Positions 1 through 5,679 of a stretch of DNA of 6,931 nt are shown one piece after another (the stretch's first letter is position 1; every line of letters begins with the position of its first letter). A program made the position numbers and the translations under genes. Source of the stretch: Marinilabiliales bacterium. Its GTDB lineage: Bacteria > Bacteroidota > Bacteroidia > Bacteroidales > UBA12077. The notes under the pieces were generated by a model. The model had not been told where the DNA came from. It did no database searches and saw only the letters and a list, made by a program, of their open reading frames with translations. The DNA lies in NCBI GenBank assembly GCA_002869305.1, contig PKTC01000529.1:1-6931 (forward strand), in the 5' to 3' direction.

Positions 1-228
1 ACATTACAGGAAATCGCAAGCAATACAGGAGGTGAGTATTTTAGGGCAACAGATAATGAAAAATTACGTCAGATATATGAACAAATAGATCAGTTAGAAA
101 AATCGAAAATTGAAGTGAAAGAGTTTAGTCAAAAAGATGAAGAGTTCTTAAACTTTGTATTAATTGCAGCTTTTTTATTATTATCTGACATGATATTGAG
201 AAATACATTATTAAGACAAATACCTTAA
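1..228 (+). CDS. batA: BatA, C-terminal part (von Willebrand A membrane protein), cut by window start
   Basis: An open frame from base 1 to a TAA at 226-228 gives 75 residues; the start and the VWA metal-site motifs lie outside the window. The visible part starts at the end of the VWA domain (ALKEIA-like TLQEIASNTGGEYFRATDN), which closely parallels residues 261-280 of the downstream BatB. A charged helix follows (about residues 21-47, LRQIYEQIDQLEKSKIEVKE), then one hydrophobic segment (about 49-66) and a short basic tail ending LLRQIP. This tail architecture, VWA then linker helix then C-terminal membrane anchor, is that of BatA and BatB proteins. Position directly before batB, batC, batD and batE supports BatA. 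BatA is a membrane-anchored VWA protein thought to bind partners through a metal-dependent adhesion site in the Bat complex. The assignment rests on the C-terminal pattern plus gene order, since the diagnostic N-terminal part is missing. Confidence 0.87.
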   Translation, partial: TLQEIASNTGGEYFRATDNEKLRQIYEQIDQLEKSKIEVKEFSQKDEEFLNFVLIAAFLLLSDMILRNTLLRQIP

Positions 229-233
229 AATAG

Positions 234-257
234 TTTGGGTTTGAGTTTGGACTTGAA
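234..257 (+). repeat. Short period-6 tract (TTTGRR-like, four units)
   Basis: Directly after the batA stop codon, four hexamers follow each other: TTTGGG (234-239), TTTGAG (240-245), TTTGGA (246-251) and CTTGAA (252-257). The units are degenerate. The pattern could be a remnant of slippage or simple base-composition chance in T/G-rich sequence. No function is implied. Confidence 0.4.
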
Positions 258-312
258 AGGTGTGAAAGAAATAATTAGTAGAATTGAAAGTAGATTTAAC
301 GTTTTTATCTAA

Positions 313-340
313 GTACTTTGTACTTAATACTTAATACTAA
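313..340 (+). repeat. Period-7 tandem array (RTACTWA-like) upstream of batB
   Basis: Four heptamers lie end to end: GTACTTT (313-319), GTACTTA (320-326), ATACTTA (327-333) and ATACTAA (334-340). The preceding TATCTAA (306-312) shares only its last four bases. The array stops 5 bp before the batB ATG, so it forms the leader or ribosome-binding zone of batB. Within it, TAAGTAC (310-316) and GTACTTA (320-326) are perfect inverted repeats around TTT. An mRNA here could therefore fold a 7-bp stem just upstream of the purine-rich AAAGAAG (339-345) that probably serves as ribosome site. The regular phasing is clear in the sequence; a role in regulation is inference. Confidence 0.6.
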
Positions 341-345
341 AGAAG

Positions 346-1383
346 ATGTTTAGATTTGGGAATCCAGAATATTTATATTTATTGTTATTACTACCTGTCT
401 TAGTATTGTTATTCGTATTAGGACAGTATCAGAAGAAAAAGGCACTGATTAAATTTGGAGACTTAAGTGTTATAGAACAACTAATGCCATTTGTTTCAAA
501 GAGTAAACCTATCTTAAAATTTATTTTTTTAAGTATGGCTGTATTGTCAATTATTTTTGCCTTGGCGGATCCTCAGTTCGGATCAAAATTAGAGAAGGTC
601 AAAAGAAAAGGAGCTGAAATTATTATTGCTTTGGATGTTTCAAATAGTATGTTAGCTGAAGATATTAAACCTAATAGATTAGAAAGGGCCAAACAAGCTA
701 TTTCTAAGTTAATCGATAACATGGATAACGATCGAATAGGCTTAATTGTATTTGCCGGAGATTCTTACATTCAAGTTCCTGTAACCTCTGATTTCTCAGC
801 AGCTAAAATGTTTTTATCTTCTATAAATACAAATATAGTTTCGAAACAAGGTACTGCCATTGGTTCGGCTATTGATTTAGCTATGAATTCGTTTACACCA
901 GAAACTGAAATGGAAAAAGCATTAATTGTTATTACCGATGGTGAAAATCATGAAGATGATGCCGTTAAGGCAGCTAAGCTTGCAAAAGATAAAGGAATTA
1001 CAATTCATACTATTGGAATGGGAAGCCCACAGGGGGCACCAATTCCTCTTCAGAAAGGATTTGGACAAACAGTATTTCAAAAAGATAAGGATGGAAATAC
1101 TGTGATTAGTAAGTTAGATCAAAAAACATTGCAAGAGGTTGCTACTGCCGGTGGTGGTGTTTTTATCAGGGCTAACAATACTCAAACAGGATTAAACAAA
1201 TTGTTTGAGCGAATCAATAAAATGGAGAAAAAGGAAATGGAAGAAAAAATTTATACTGAGTTCGAACATCGTTTTCAGTATTTATTAGGGATCGCTCTTT
1301 TTTTCATTCTATTAGATATTTTTGTTTTGGAGAGAAAAGGTAAATGGTCAAGGAATTTTAATTTATTTAAAATAAATGCATAG
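346..1383 (+). CDS. batB: BatB, von Willebrand A domain membrane protein of the Bat aerotolerance system
   Basis: The 345-residue product is a membrane-anchored VWA protein. Hydrophobic segments lie at about 8-25, 56-74 and 311-328. The VWA domain spans about 91-285. Its metal-ion-dependent adhesion site looks complete: DVSNS at 97-101, T170 in the QGTAIG stretch, and D198 in TDGEN (197-201). Both the short N-terminal opening MFRFGNPEYLYLL and the post-domain sequence (residues about 230-280, with APIPLQKG and KDGNTVISKL) are of the BatB type. The lysine-rich loop at 27-55 and the basic C-terminus suggest both are cytoplasmic, which would place the VWA domain outside the inner membrane; this topology is inferred by the positive-inside rule. 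The start is supported by family-like N-terminal residues and purine-rich AAAGAAG just upstream. The gene ends 2 bp before batC. Bat VWA proteins probably bind protein partners; the biochemical target is not known. Confidence 0.95.
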   Translation: MFRFGNPEYLYLLLLLPVLVLLFVLGQYQKKKALIKFGDLSVIEQLMPFVSKSKPILKFIFLSMAVLSIIFALADPQFGSKLEKVKRKGAEIIIALDVSNSMLAEDIKPNRLERAKQAISKLIDNMDNDRIGLIVFAGDSYIQVPVTSDFSAAKMFLSSINTNIVSKQGTAIGSAIDLAMNSFTPETEMEKALIVITDGENHEDDAVKAAKLAKDKGITIHTIGMGSPQGAPIPLQKGFGQTVFQKDKDGNTVISKLDQKTLQEVATAGGGVFIRANNTQTGLNKLFERINKMEKKEMEEKIYTEFEHRFQYLLGIALFFILLDIFVLERKGKWSRNFNLFKINA

Positions 1384-1385
1384 TT

Positions 1386-2141
1386 ATGAAGAGTTTTAAA
1401 TTGATATTTATTTTTAGTTTAGTTCTTTTAACAATGAATGCTTTTGCTCAAAAGGAGCGTAAATATATACGTCAGGGAAATAATGAATACGATAATGAGA
1501 ATTTTGAAAATTCAGAGATTTCCTATAGAAAAGCTATGGATTTAGATGAAAAGAAGACACATAAACCATTGTTTAATGTTGGTGATGCCTTATACAAACA
1601 AGAAAAGTATGAGGAGGCTGTTGATCAATTTAATAATCTGTCTGATTATGAATTAAGTAAGGAGGAAAAGGCTAAAATATATCATAATTTGGGTAATTCA
1701 CTATTGAAAAATAATAAACTTCAGGAAAGCATCAATGCTTATAAAAATGCATTGCGAAACAATCCAAATGATATGGACACCAAGTACAATTTAGCTTATG
1801 CCCAGAAAAAATTAGAGGAACAACAACAGCAACAACAAAATCAAGATCAAGATCAAGATCAGAACAAGGATCAGGATAAAAACGACCAAGAACAAAACAA
1901 AGATCAACAGAATCAGGATCAAAATAAGGATAATCAGGACCAGAACAAGGATCAAAATCAAGATAATCAAGATAAAAATAAGGATCAACAAGAGCAACAA
2001 CAACAGCAGCAACCGGAGATCTCGAAAGAAGATGCAGAACGTATATTACAGGCATTAGCGAATGACGAGAAAGATACTCAAAAGAAAGTTAAGGAACAGC
2101 AGGCTGCGGCTGCAAAAGTAAAAGTAGAGAAGGAGTGGTAA
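1386..2141 (+). CDS. batC: BatC, secreted TPR protein with a Q/D/N/K low-complexity segment
   Basis: The 251-residue product starts with a signal peptide (MKSFK, hydrophobic core about 6-19, probable cleavage NAFA|Q after residue 21). Tetratricopeptide repeats cover about 27-143; the clearest is near 96-129, with YHNLGNSLLKNNKLQESINAYKNALRNNP-like spacing. Residues 145-209 are almost purely Q, D, N, K and E. The C-terminal part (212-251) contains SKEDAERILQALANDEKDTQ and ends in EKEW, both features typical of Bacteroidota BatC proteins. No membrane helix follows the signal peptide, so a periplasmic protein is expected. The start codon is 2 bp past the batB stop, implying translational coupling with batB. 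TPR domains mediate protein-protein contacts; a scaffold role among BatA, BatB and BatD is inferred from the conserved gene cluster. Confidence 0.92.
   Translation: MKSFKLIFIFSLVLLTMNAFAQKERKYIRQGNNEYDNENFENSEISYRKAMDLDEKKTHKPLFNVGDALYKQEKYEEAVDQFNNLSDYELSKEEKAKIYHNLGNSLLKNNKLQESINAYKNALRNNPNDMDTKYNLAYAQKKLEEQQQQQQNQDQDQDQNKDQDKNDQEQNKDQQNQDQNKDNQDQNKDQNQDNQDKNKDQQEQQQQQQPEISKEDAERILQALANDEKDTQKKVKEQQAAAAKVKVEKEW
1818..2012 (+). repeat. In-frame low-complexity Gln/Asp/Asn/Lys repeat tract inside batC
   Basis: Codons 145-209 of batC are built from CAA/CAG, GAT/GAC, AAT/AAC and AAA/AAG. A visible hexamer core, AAGATC/CAAGAT, recurs near 1842-1860, with looser QDQNKDQ units afterwards; poly-Q blocks (CAACAACAGCAACAACAA type) sit at both ends. 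The protein segment is hydrophilic and probably disordered, acting as a spacer between the TPR domain and the conserved C-terminal motif. Because the DNA unit is mostly 6 bp, copy-number change would alter linker length without shifting the frame. The tract also gives long open frames on the opposite strand (leucine/isoleucine-rich); these are composition artefacts. Confidence 0.85.
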
Positions 2142-2176
2142 GAAATTTATAGCTTTGAACAGAAAAACGGAATAGG

Positions 2177-3988
2177 ATGAAAAGGTGGTATTTTTTATTT
2201 TTTATATTGATTGCACAATGTGGCTACGCGCAAGAAGTTACATTTACTGCATCGGCACCTGAGGTTGTTGAATTAGGACAACAATTCAGATTAATATATA
2301 CGATTAACGCACAGGCAGAAAATTTTTCAGCTCCAGCTATAGATGCCTTTTCTATTTTAGCAGGCCCAAGTACATCGCAATCAAGTAATGTTAGCATTAT
2401 AAATGGAAAAGTAACTCAGAATTTTGAGCTACGATATACATATATAGTACAGGCAAATAAGGAAGGAAATTTCACAATTCCACCAGCTGAAGTAGTTGTT
2501 GATAAAAAAACATATAAATCTAATCCTATAACAGTTGAGGTAATTAAAGGAGCACGTGCTCCACAGCATGAATCTTCAGGACTTTCTGAGCAAACTCAAC
2601 AACCATCGAATCAAAGTCAAATATCTAACGCTGATTTGTACATAAAAATATTTGTTAGTAAACAAAAAGTTCATCGTGAGGAACATTTAGTAGCAACCAT
2701 CAAGCTTTTCTCCAGGTTAAATATTACTCGTTTAGATAACGCAAAATTACCATCATTTCAGGGATTCATAGCAGAAGAATTAGAGGTGCCTCCATTAACA
2801 AGTTTAAATAGAGAAAGCATTAATAACCAGGTTTATTTAACCGGAGTTTTAAAGAAATACGTTTTGTATCCACAGAAATCAGGAAAACTAGAGATCGATC
2901 CATTCGAAATGGATGTCTATTATCAGAAACCTGGAAATAGAAGATCTCGAAGTATGTTTGAGGACTTTTTTGGAACCGTAGATACTGAAGGCAGAAAAGT
3001 TACCAGTAATATAGTTACCATTGAAGTTTATGAATTACCGGGTAATAAACCTTTTAATTTTTCAGGAGCGGTTGGAAAATTAGATTTAACAGCTACAATA
3101 GATAATGAAAATGTTAAAACAAATGATGCTATTAATTTGAAAGTTAAGCTATCAGGAAGTGGTAATTTAAAGTATATTAACCCATTAAGTATTGAATTTC
3201 CTTCAGATTTTGATGTTTACGATCCTAAAGTAGGAGATAATATTAAGTATACTGAAGGAGGGGCAATTGGAAACAAAACATTTGAATACTTAATAATTCC
3301 TCGACATGCTGGAGAATTTACCATTCCAGAATTTAGTTTTACCTATTTTAATACACAAACAGATCGCTATACAACTGAAAAAGCAGGACCATTTAAAATA
3401 AGTGTTTCTAAATCTGAAGGCGATACTGCAGTAACTGTATCTTCTGCATTTACAAAAGAAGATCTGAAATTTTTAGGACAAGATATTCGATTCATTAAGA
3501 CTGACATGAATCTTACTAGGGCAAATGAGTTCATATTTGGCTCAAAAGCTTATTGGATGGTATATATTGTAAGTTTTGTAATTTTCATTTTAGTTTTTGT
3601 ATTCCGACGCAAGAAAATGAAAGAAAACGCAAATATTTTGTTGGTAAAAAATAAAAAAGCTAACAAATTCGCACGAAAGAGGTTAAAAACCGCTTCGGTA
3701 TTTATGAAACAAAATAAAAAGGAAGCGTTTTATGAAGAGTTGGTTAAGGCACTTTGGGGATATTTAAGCGATAAGTTGGGTATACCTGTAGCCGATTTAT
3801 CAAAAGATAAGGCAAGAGAGCAGCTTCTAAACAATAATGTGGATACTGAATACATTGAACAAATATTAAGCATTATTGATCGCTGCGAATATGCACGATA
3901 TGCGCCGGTTACAGAAGAAACTAAAATGGACACCTTATATAATGATGCGATCAAAGTAATTAGTAAGTTACAGCAAAAACTGAAATAG
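2177..3988 (+). CDS. batD: BatD, periplasmic membrane-anchored protein of the Bat aerotolerance system
   Basis: The 603-residue product has an N-terminal signal peptide (hydrophobic core about 5-15, likely cleavage GYA|Q after residue 18). A long beta-rich extracytoplasmic region (about 19-450) follows, one membrane helix at about 458-476, and a basic then helical cytoplasmic tail (about 477-603). The opening after the signal, with FTASAPEVVELGQQFRLIY, is typical of BatD (oxygen-tolerance family) proteins. So are the later ETTR-like elements: a FEDFFG motif at 261-266 and repeated 'EGNFTIPP'/'AGEFTIPE' strands near 96-103 and 378-385. These suggest immunoglobulin-like beta modules. C15 is not in a proper lipobox (AQC), so a lipoprotein is unlikely. 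The gap to batC is 35 bp and to batE 16 bp. BatD is thought to act with the VWA and TPR Bat proteins in the envelope; its exact activity is unknown. Confidence 0.93.
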   Translation: MKRWYFLFFILIAQCGYAQEVTFTASAPEVVELGQQFRLIYTINAQAENFSAPAIDAFSILAGPSTSQSSNVSIINGKVTQNFELRYTYIVQANKEGNFTIPPAEVVVDKKTYKSNPITVEVIKGARAPQHESSGLSEQTQQPSNQSQISNADLYIKIFVSKQKVHREEHLVATIKLFSRLNITRLDNAKLPSFQGFIAEELEVPPLTSLNRESINNQVYLTGVLKKYVLYPQKSGKLEIDPFEMDVYYQKPGNRRSRSMFEDFFGTVDTEGRKVTSNIVTIEVYELPGNKPFNFSGAVGKLDLTATIDNENVKTNDAINLKVKLSGSGNLKYINPLSIEFPSDFDVYDPKVGDNIKYTEGGAIGNKTFEYLIIPRHAGEFTIPEFSFTYFNTQTDRYTTEKAGPFKISVSKSEGDTAVTVSSAFTKEDLKFLGQDIRFIKTDMNLTRANEFIFGSKAYWMVYIVSFVIFILVFVFRRKKMKENANILLVKNKKANKFARKRLKTASVFMKQNKKEAFYEELVKALWGYLSDKLGIPVADLSKDKAREQLLNNNVDTEYIEQILSIIDRCEYARYAPVTEETKMDTLYNDAIKVISKLQQKLK

Positions 3989-3990
3989 TG

Positions 3991-3996
3991 AAGGAG
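3991..3996 (+). promoter_or_regulatory. Shine-Dalgarno site of batE
   Basis: AAGGAG lies 8 bp before the batE ATG (4005) and 2 bp after the batD stop. Together with the family-like signal peptide that follows, it fixes the batE start. The site is stronger than those before batB, batC and batD. Confidence 0.75.
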
Positions 3997-4004
3997 ATCA
4001 AACA

Positions 4005-4760
4005 ATGAAAAAAGCGATATTAATTTTTTTAGCCATTTCAACAGTGCTTTCCGCTAAAGCACAAGAAGCTGATAGTTTACTTAATAAAGCAAATGAAATG
4101 TACGCTCAAGGAAAATATCAGGATGCTGCTATTGTTTATGAGAATATATTAAAACAAGGATACGAATCAGCGGATCTGTATTTCAATTTAGGAAATGCCT
4201 ACTATAAGCAGAATGTAATTGCTACTGCTATCTTGAATTATGAAAAAGCAATTCAATTATCTCCAAACGATGAAGATATTAAATATAACCTTGAACTAGC
4301 AAATAGATTTGTTGTCGATAAAATAGAAGTTCTTCCGGTATTTTTTATAACAGGATGGATAAGAGATCTTAAAAATATTTTGTCTTCGAATAGCTGTGCA
4401 CTAATTGTCATCGCTACTTTTATTTTCGCTTTGATTTTTATATCATTTTATTTGTATAGTCGTAGTTTAGGATTTAAAAAATTATCCTTTTGGTTAGGAT
4501 TTTTATTGGTATTGGTATCTATCATTTCTTTGGTCTTTTCATACCAGCAGAAGCAAAAAATAATTTCAGGGAATACTGCCATTGTTATGAATCCTTCGGT
4601 AACTGTTAAAAGTTCACCTGATACTAGCGGTACTGATTTATTTGTATTACATGAAGGCACGAAGGTGTGGATTGTAGACAAAATTTCTAATTGGAGAGAA
4701 ATTAAGCTAAGTGATGGAAGTAAAGGTTGGCTTAAATTTGAAGATATCGATATTATCTAG
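4005..4760 (+). CDS. batE: BatE, TPR and SH3-like domain membrane protein of the Bat system
   Basis: The 251-residue product has a signal peptide (core about 4-16, probable cleavage AKA|Q after residue 19). Two to three TPR units cover about 22-101 (for example NKANEMYAQGKYQDAAIVYE and ADLYFNLGNAYYKQN), and two membrane helices lie at about 130-151 and 158-179. A C-terminal bacterial SH3-like domain follows (about 188-248), with VTVKSSPDTSGTDLFVLHEG and a closing GWLKF. With a cleaved signal peptide and two helices, both the TPR and SH3-like domains should lie in the periplasm, joined by a short cytoplasmic hairpin at 152-157; this topology is inferred. TPR, two helices and SH3 in this order, right after batD, identify BatE. 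The SH3-like domain hints at contact with peptidoglycan or a protein partner. It is the last gene of the visible bat cluster; no gene follows for 238 bp. Confidence 0.93.
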   Translation: MKKAILIFLAISTVLSAKAQEADSLLNKANEMYAQGKYQDAAIVYENILKQGYESADLYFNLGNAYYKQNVIATAILNYEKAIQLSPNDEDIKYNLELANRFVVDKIEVLPVFFITGWIRDLKNILSSNSCALIVIATFIFALIFISFYLYSRSLGFKKLSFWLGFLLVLVSIISLVFSYQQKQKIISGNTAIVMNPSVTVKSSPDTSGTDLFVLHEGTKVWIVDKISNWREIKLSDGSKGWLKFEDIDII

Positions 4761-4837
4761 ACAGAATACAAGGTTATACTATACCTGTTTAGAATAATTG
4801 AAAAATTAGTATTCACAAGATTTTAAATTAACAGCAA

Positions 4838-4863
4838 TTTATATTGGAATCATTCTATATAAA
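4838..4863. repeat. Imperfect 26-bp dyad, possible operator
   Basis: The arms TTTATAT (4838-4844) and ATATAAA (4857-4863) are perfect complements. The inner arms GAAT (4847-4850) and ATTC (4852-4855) also pair, around a single C. The two halves are separated by TG on one side and T on the other. With only one central base it fits a DNA operator better than an RNA hairpin. AT-rich sequence makes chance dyads common, so the functional reading is weak. Confidence 0.3.
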
Positions 4864-4882
4864 ATAAAGTAGTTAAACTTAC

Positions 4883-4896
4883 CTAAAATCTTTTAG
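4883..4896. repeat. Compact perfect dyad CTAAAA-TC-TTTTAG
   Basis: Six-base arms CTAAAA (4883-4888) and TTTTAG (4891-4896) are exact complements around TC. It lies about 100 bp upstream of the ferredoxin start, a reasonable place for a regulator site. It may equally be chance in AT-rich DNA. Confidence 0.25.
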
Positions 4897-4931
4897 TCAT
4901 TCATTTAAAGATTTACTAACTTATACTGCCT

Positions 4932-4974
4932 AAAGCTATATGTATAGGCGTGCATATCGCTTTTGTATTTTTTT
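4932..4974 (+). terminator. Hairpin plus T-rich tract: terminator or leader attenuator before the ferredoxin/AOR genes
   Basis: AAAGC (4932-4936) pairs with GCTTT (4959-4963). After one T/C mismatch, ATATGTA (4938-4944) pairs with TGCATAT (4951-4957) with one G-U wobble, leaving a six-base loop TAGGCG. TTTTGTATTTTTTT follows (4961-4974, its first T bases overlapping the stem). The shape is that of an intrinsic terminator, though the stem has only four G-C pairs. It sits 172 bp after the batE stop and its T-tract ends 24 bp before the ferredoxin ATG. It could end bat transcription, with the redox genes' promoter squeezed in after it, or it could lie in their leader and act as an attenuator. 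Confidence 0.45.
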
Positions 4975-4998
4975 GTTGTATGAAAAACTTTACATGCT

Positions 4999-5670
4999 AT
5001 GAGTAAAACCGATAAATATTCTAGAAGGCATTTTCTGCAAAATGTAGCAATTGGAGGAGGAGGTTTAATCATCCTGGGCTCTTATGGTTTTCGAATTATA
5101 AATGATAAAGAGAACAAGTTGATCAAAGCAATTAGTGTTGATTTTGAGAAATGCGCAGGATGCAGAACCTGCGAAAGTTCTTGCTCAGCTTTCAATAATC
5201 CAATCTTAATCGAAGGTGAAAATCTTAATGGAATTGGAAATCCCCACTTGTCAAATATTCGGGTATATCATTATAATCCGGATGTTGATGTTCCAGTTAC
5301 TTGTGCTATTTGTCCTGATGCTCCTTGTGTCGAAGCATGTCCTGTTGAGCCTGATCCTGATACCGGACGAAAAGCTTTATACCGCGATAATAACATGACT
5401 ATTAAAAATGATTTGGAACGATGCATTGCATGTGCACAATGTGCCGAAGCTTGTAAAAGTAAACGTGCTGGAGTAATCATACCAAATCCTGAAACAAATA
5501 AACCGGAACGTATGTGCACTCTTTGTAATGGTAGTACACAATGCGTTAAAAACTGTCCGTTTGATGCATTAAGCTATATTGAGATGAAAGCAGATCGCGA
5601 TTTATCAGAATTAGCACCAGCACAAATTGCAGAGCGATTAATAAAGCAATTTTATCATGTAAATATTTAG
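4999..5670 (+). CDS. Four-cluster [4Fe-4S] ferredoxin-like protein with twin-arginine motif, partner of AOR
   Basis: The 223-residue product has exactly sixteen cysteines in four groups: 52/55/58/62 (C-x2-C-x2-C-x3-C), 102/105/110/114 (C-x2-C-x4-C-x3-C), 142/145/148/152 (C-x2-C-x2-C-x3-C) and 173/176/182/186 (C-x2-C-x5-C-x3-C). This is the DmsB/NrfC/YdhY-type arrangement for four [4Fe-4S] clusters forming an electron wire. The N-terminus has SRRHFLQ (8-14), a good Tat consensus (SRRxFLK), then a glycine-rich hydrophobic stretch (about 16-30); no clear AxA cleavage site is visible, so it may stay as an anchor. The start at 4999 lacks a clear Shine-Dalgarno but is fixed by the nearby Tat motif; the ATG at 4994 meets a stop after one codon. 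The AOR-family gene follows after 9 bp, as in the E. coli ydhY-ydhV pair, so this protein probably exchanges electrons with that enzyme. The final electron partner is unknown. Confidence 0.9.
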   Translation: MSKTDKYSRRHFLQNVAIGGGGLIILGSYGFRIINDKENKLIKAISVDFEKCAGCRTCESSCSAFNNPILIEGENLNGIGNPHLSNIRVYHYNPDVDVPVTCAICPDAPCVEACPVEPDPDTGRKALYRDNNMTIKNDLERCIACAQCAEACKSKRAGVIIPNPETNKPERMCTLCNGSTQCVKNCPFDALSYIEMKADRDLSELAPAQIAERLIKQFYHVNI

Positions 5671-5674
5671 GAGG
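5669..5674 (+). promoter_or_regulatory. Strong Shine-Dalgarno of the AOR gene overlapping the ferredoxin stop
   Basis: AGGAGG begins at the second base of the upstream TAG stop codon and lies 5 bp before the ATG at 5680. It decides the AOR start and suggests translational coupling, giving matched amounts of the two redox subunits. It is the strongest ribosome site in the window. Confidence 0.85.
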
Positions 5675-5679
5675 AAGTT

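Larger units (their letters stand above)
229..345. other. batA-batB spacer with short tandem repeats
   Basis: This is the largest gap inside the bat cluster; the others are 2, 35 and 16 bp. I see no plausible reading frame or RNA gene in it. It begins with a period-6 TTTGRR tract (234-257) and ends with a period-7 array containing a perfect 7-bp dyad (310-326). No hairpin followed by a T-run is seen, so nothing argues that transcription stops here. I did not find a convincing Bacteroidota promoter (TTG, about 19 bp, TAnnTTTG). Near matches such as TAGTTTG (231-237) and TACTTTG (314-320) have only one base between TA and TTTG. Confidence 0.6.
4761..4998. other. Non-coding region between the bat cluster and the ferredoxin/AOR pair
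   Basis: This strongly AT-rich 238-bp stretch has no credible protein or tRNA gene. It contains four inverted repeats: a weak bulged stem near batE (4768-4788), a 26-bp imperfect dyad (4838-4863), a compact dyad (4883-4896) and a long terminator-shaped hairpin (4932-4963). It must hold the end of the bat transcript, the promoter of the redox pair, or both. I could not find a clean TAnnTTTG promoter box; the closest is TA followed by seven T and a G (4966-4975), two bases too long. No motif for an FNR/CRP-type regulator (TTGAT-N4-ATCAA) was seen. Confidence 0.6.

Noticed and set aside
226..345. Promoter for a separate batB transcript
   Set aside because: TTTG-containing strings occur, but none has the TAnnTTTG spacing together with an upstream TTG element, so a promoter call is not supported.
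1732..2055. Long open frames on the minus strand (1732-2055 and 1812-2012), the shorter being almost all Leu, Ile, Val and Phe
   Set aside because: They are mirrors of the Gln/Asp/Asn/Lys codon repeat in batC; the repeated codons simply lack stops in other frames, and no ribosome site or family resemblance is seen.
2177..2230. BatD as a lipoprotein (cysteine at residue 15)
   Set aside because: The residues before it (LIAQC) lack the small residue at -1 of a lipobox, while GYA|Q gives a normal signal-peptidase site.
3730..4041. Minus-strand open frame across the batD-batE junction
   Set aside because: It overlaps the end of batD, the batE ribosome site and the signal peptide codons, and has no features of its own.
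4768..4788. Bulged stem just after batE as the bat terminator
   Set aside because: Pairing needs two bulges and has only three G-C pairs, and the following bases (TTAGAATAATTG) are not a T-tract; the hairpin at 4932-4963 is much better.
4761..4998. Molybdenum/tungsten-cofactor riboswitch in the leader of the AOR pair
   Set aside because: The region is AT-rich and I do not see the conserved multi-stem layout I would expect for the Moco RNA motif; a covariance-model search would settle it.
4980..5006. Eight-codon upstream open frame (MKNFTCYE) overlapping the ferredoxin start, possibly a leader peptide
   Set aside because: It has no ribosome site and no codon run suggesting attenuation; ATG triplets are frequent in AT-rich DNA.
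5271..5519. Minus-strand open frame within the ferredoxin gene
   Set aside because: It lies wholly inside a gene with sixteen well-placed cysteines on the + strand and shows no recognisable protein features.
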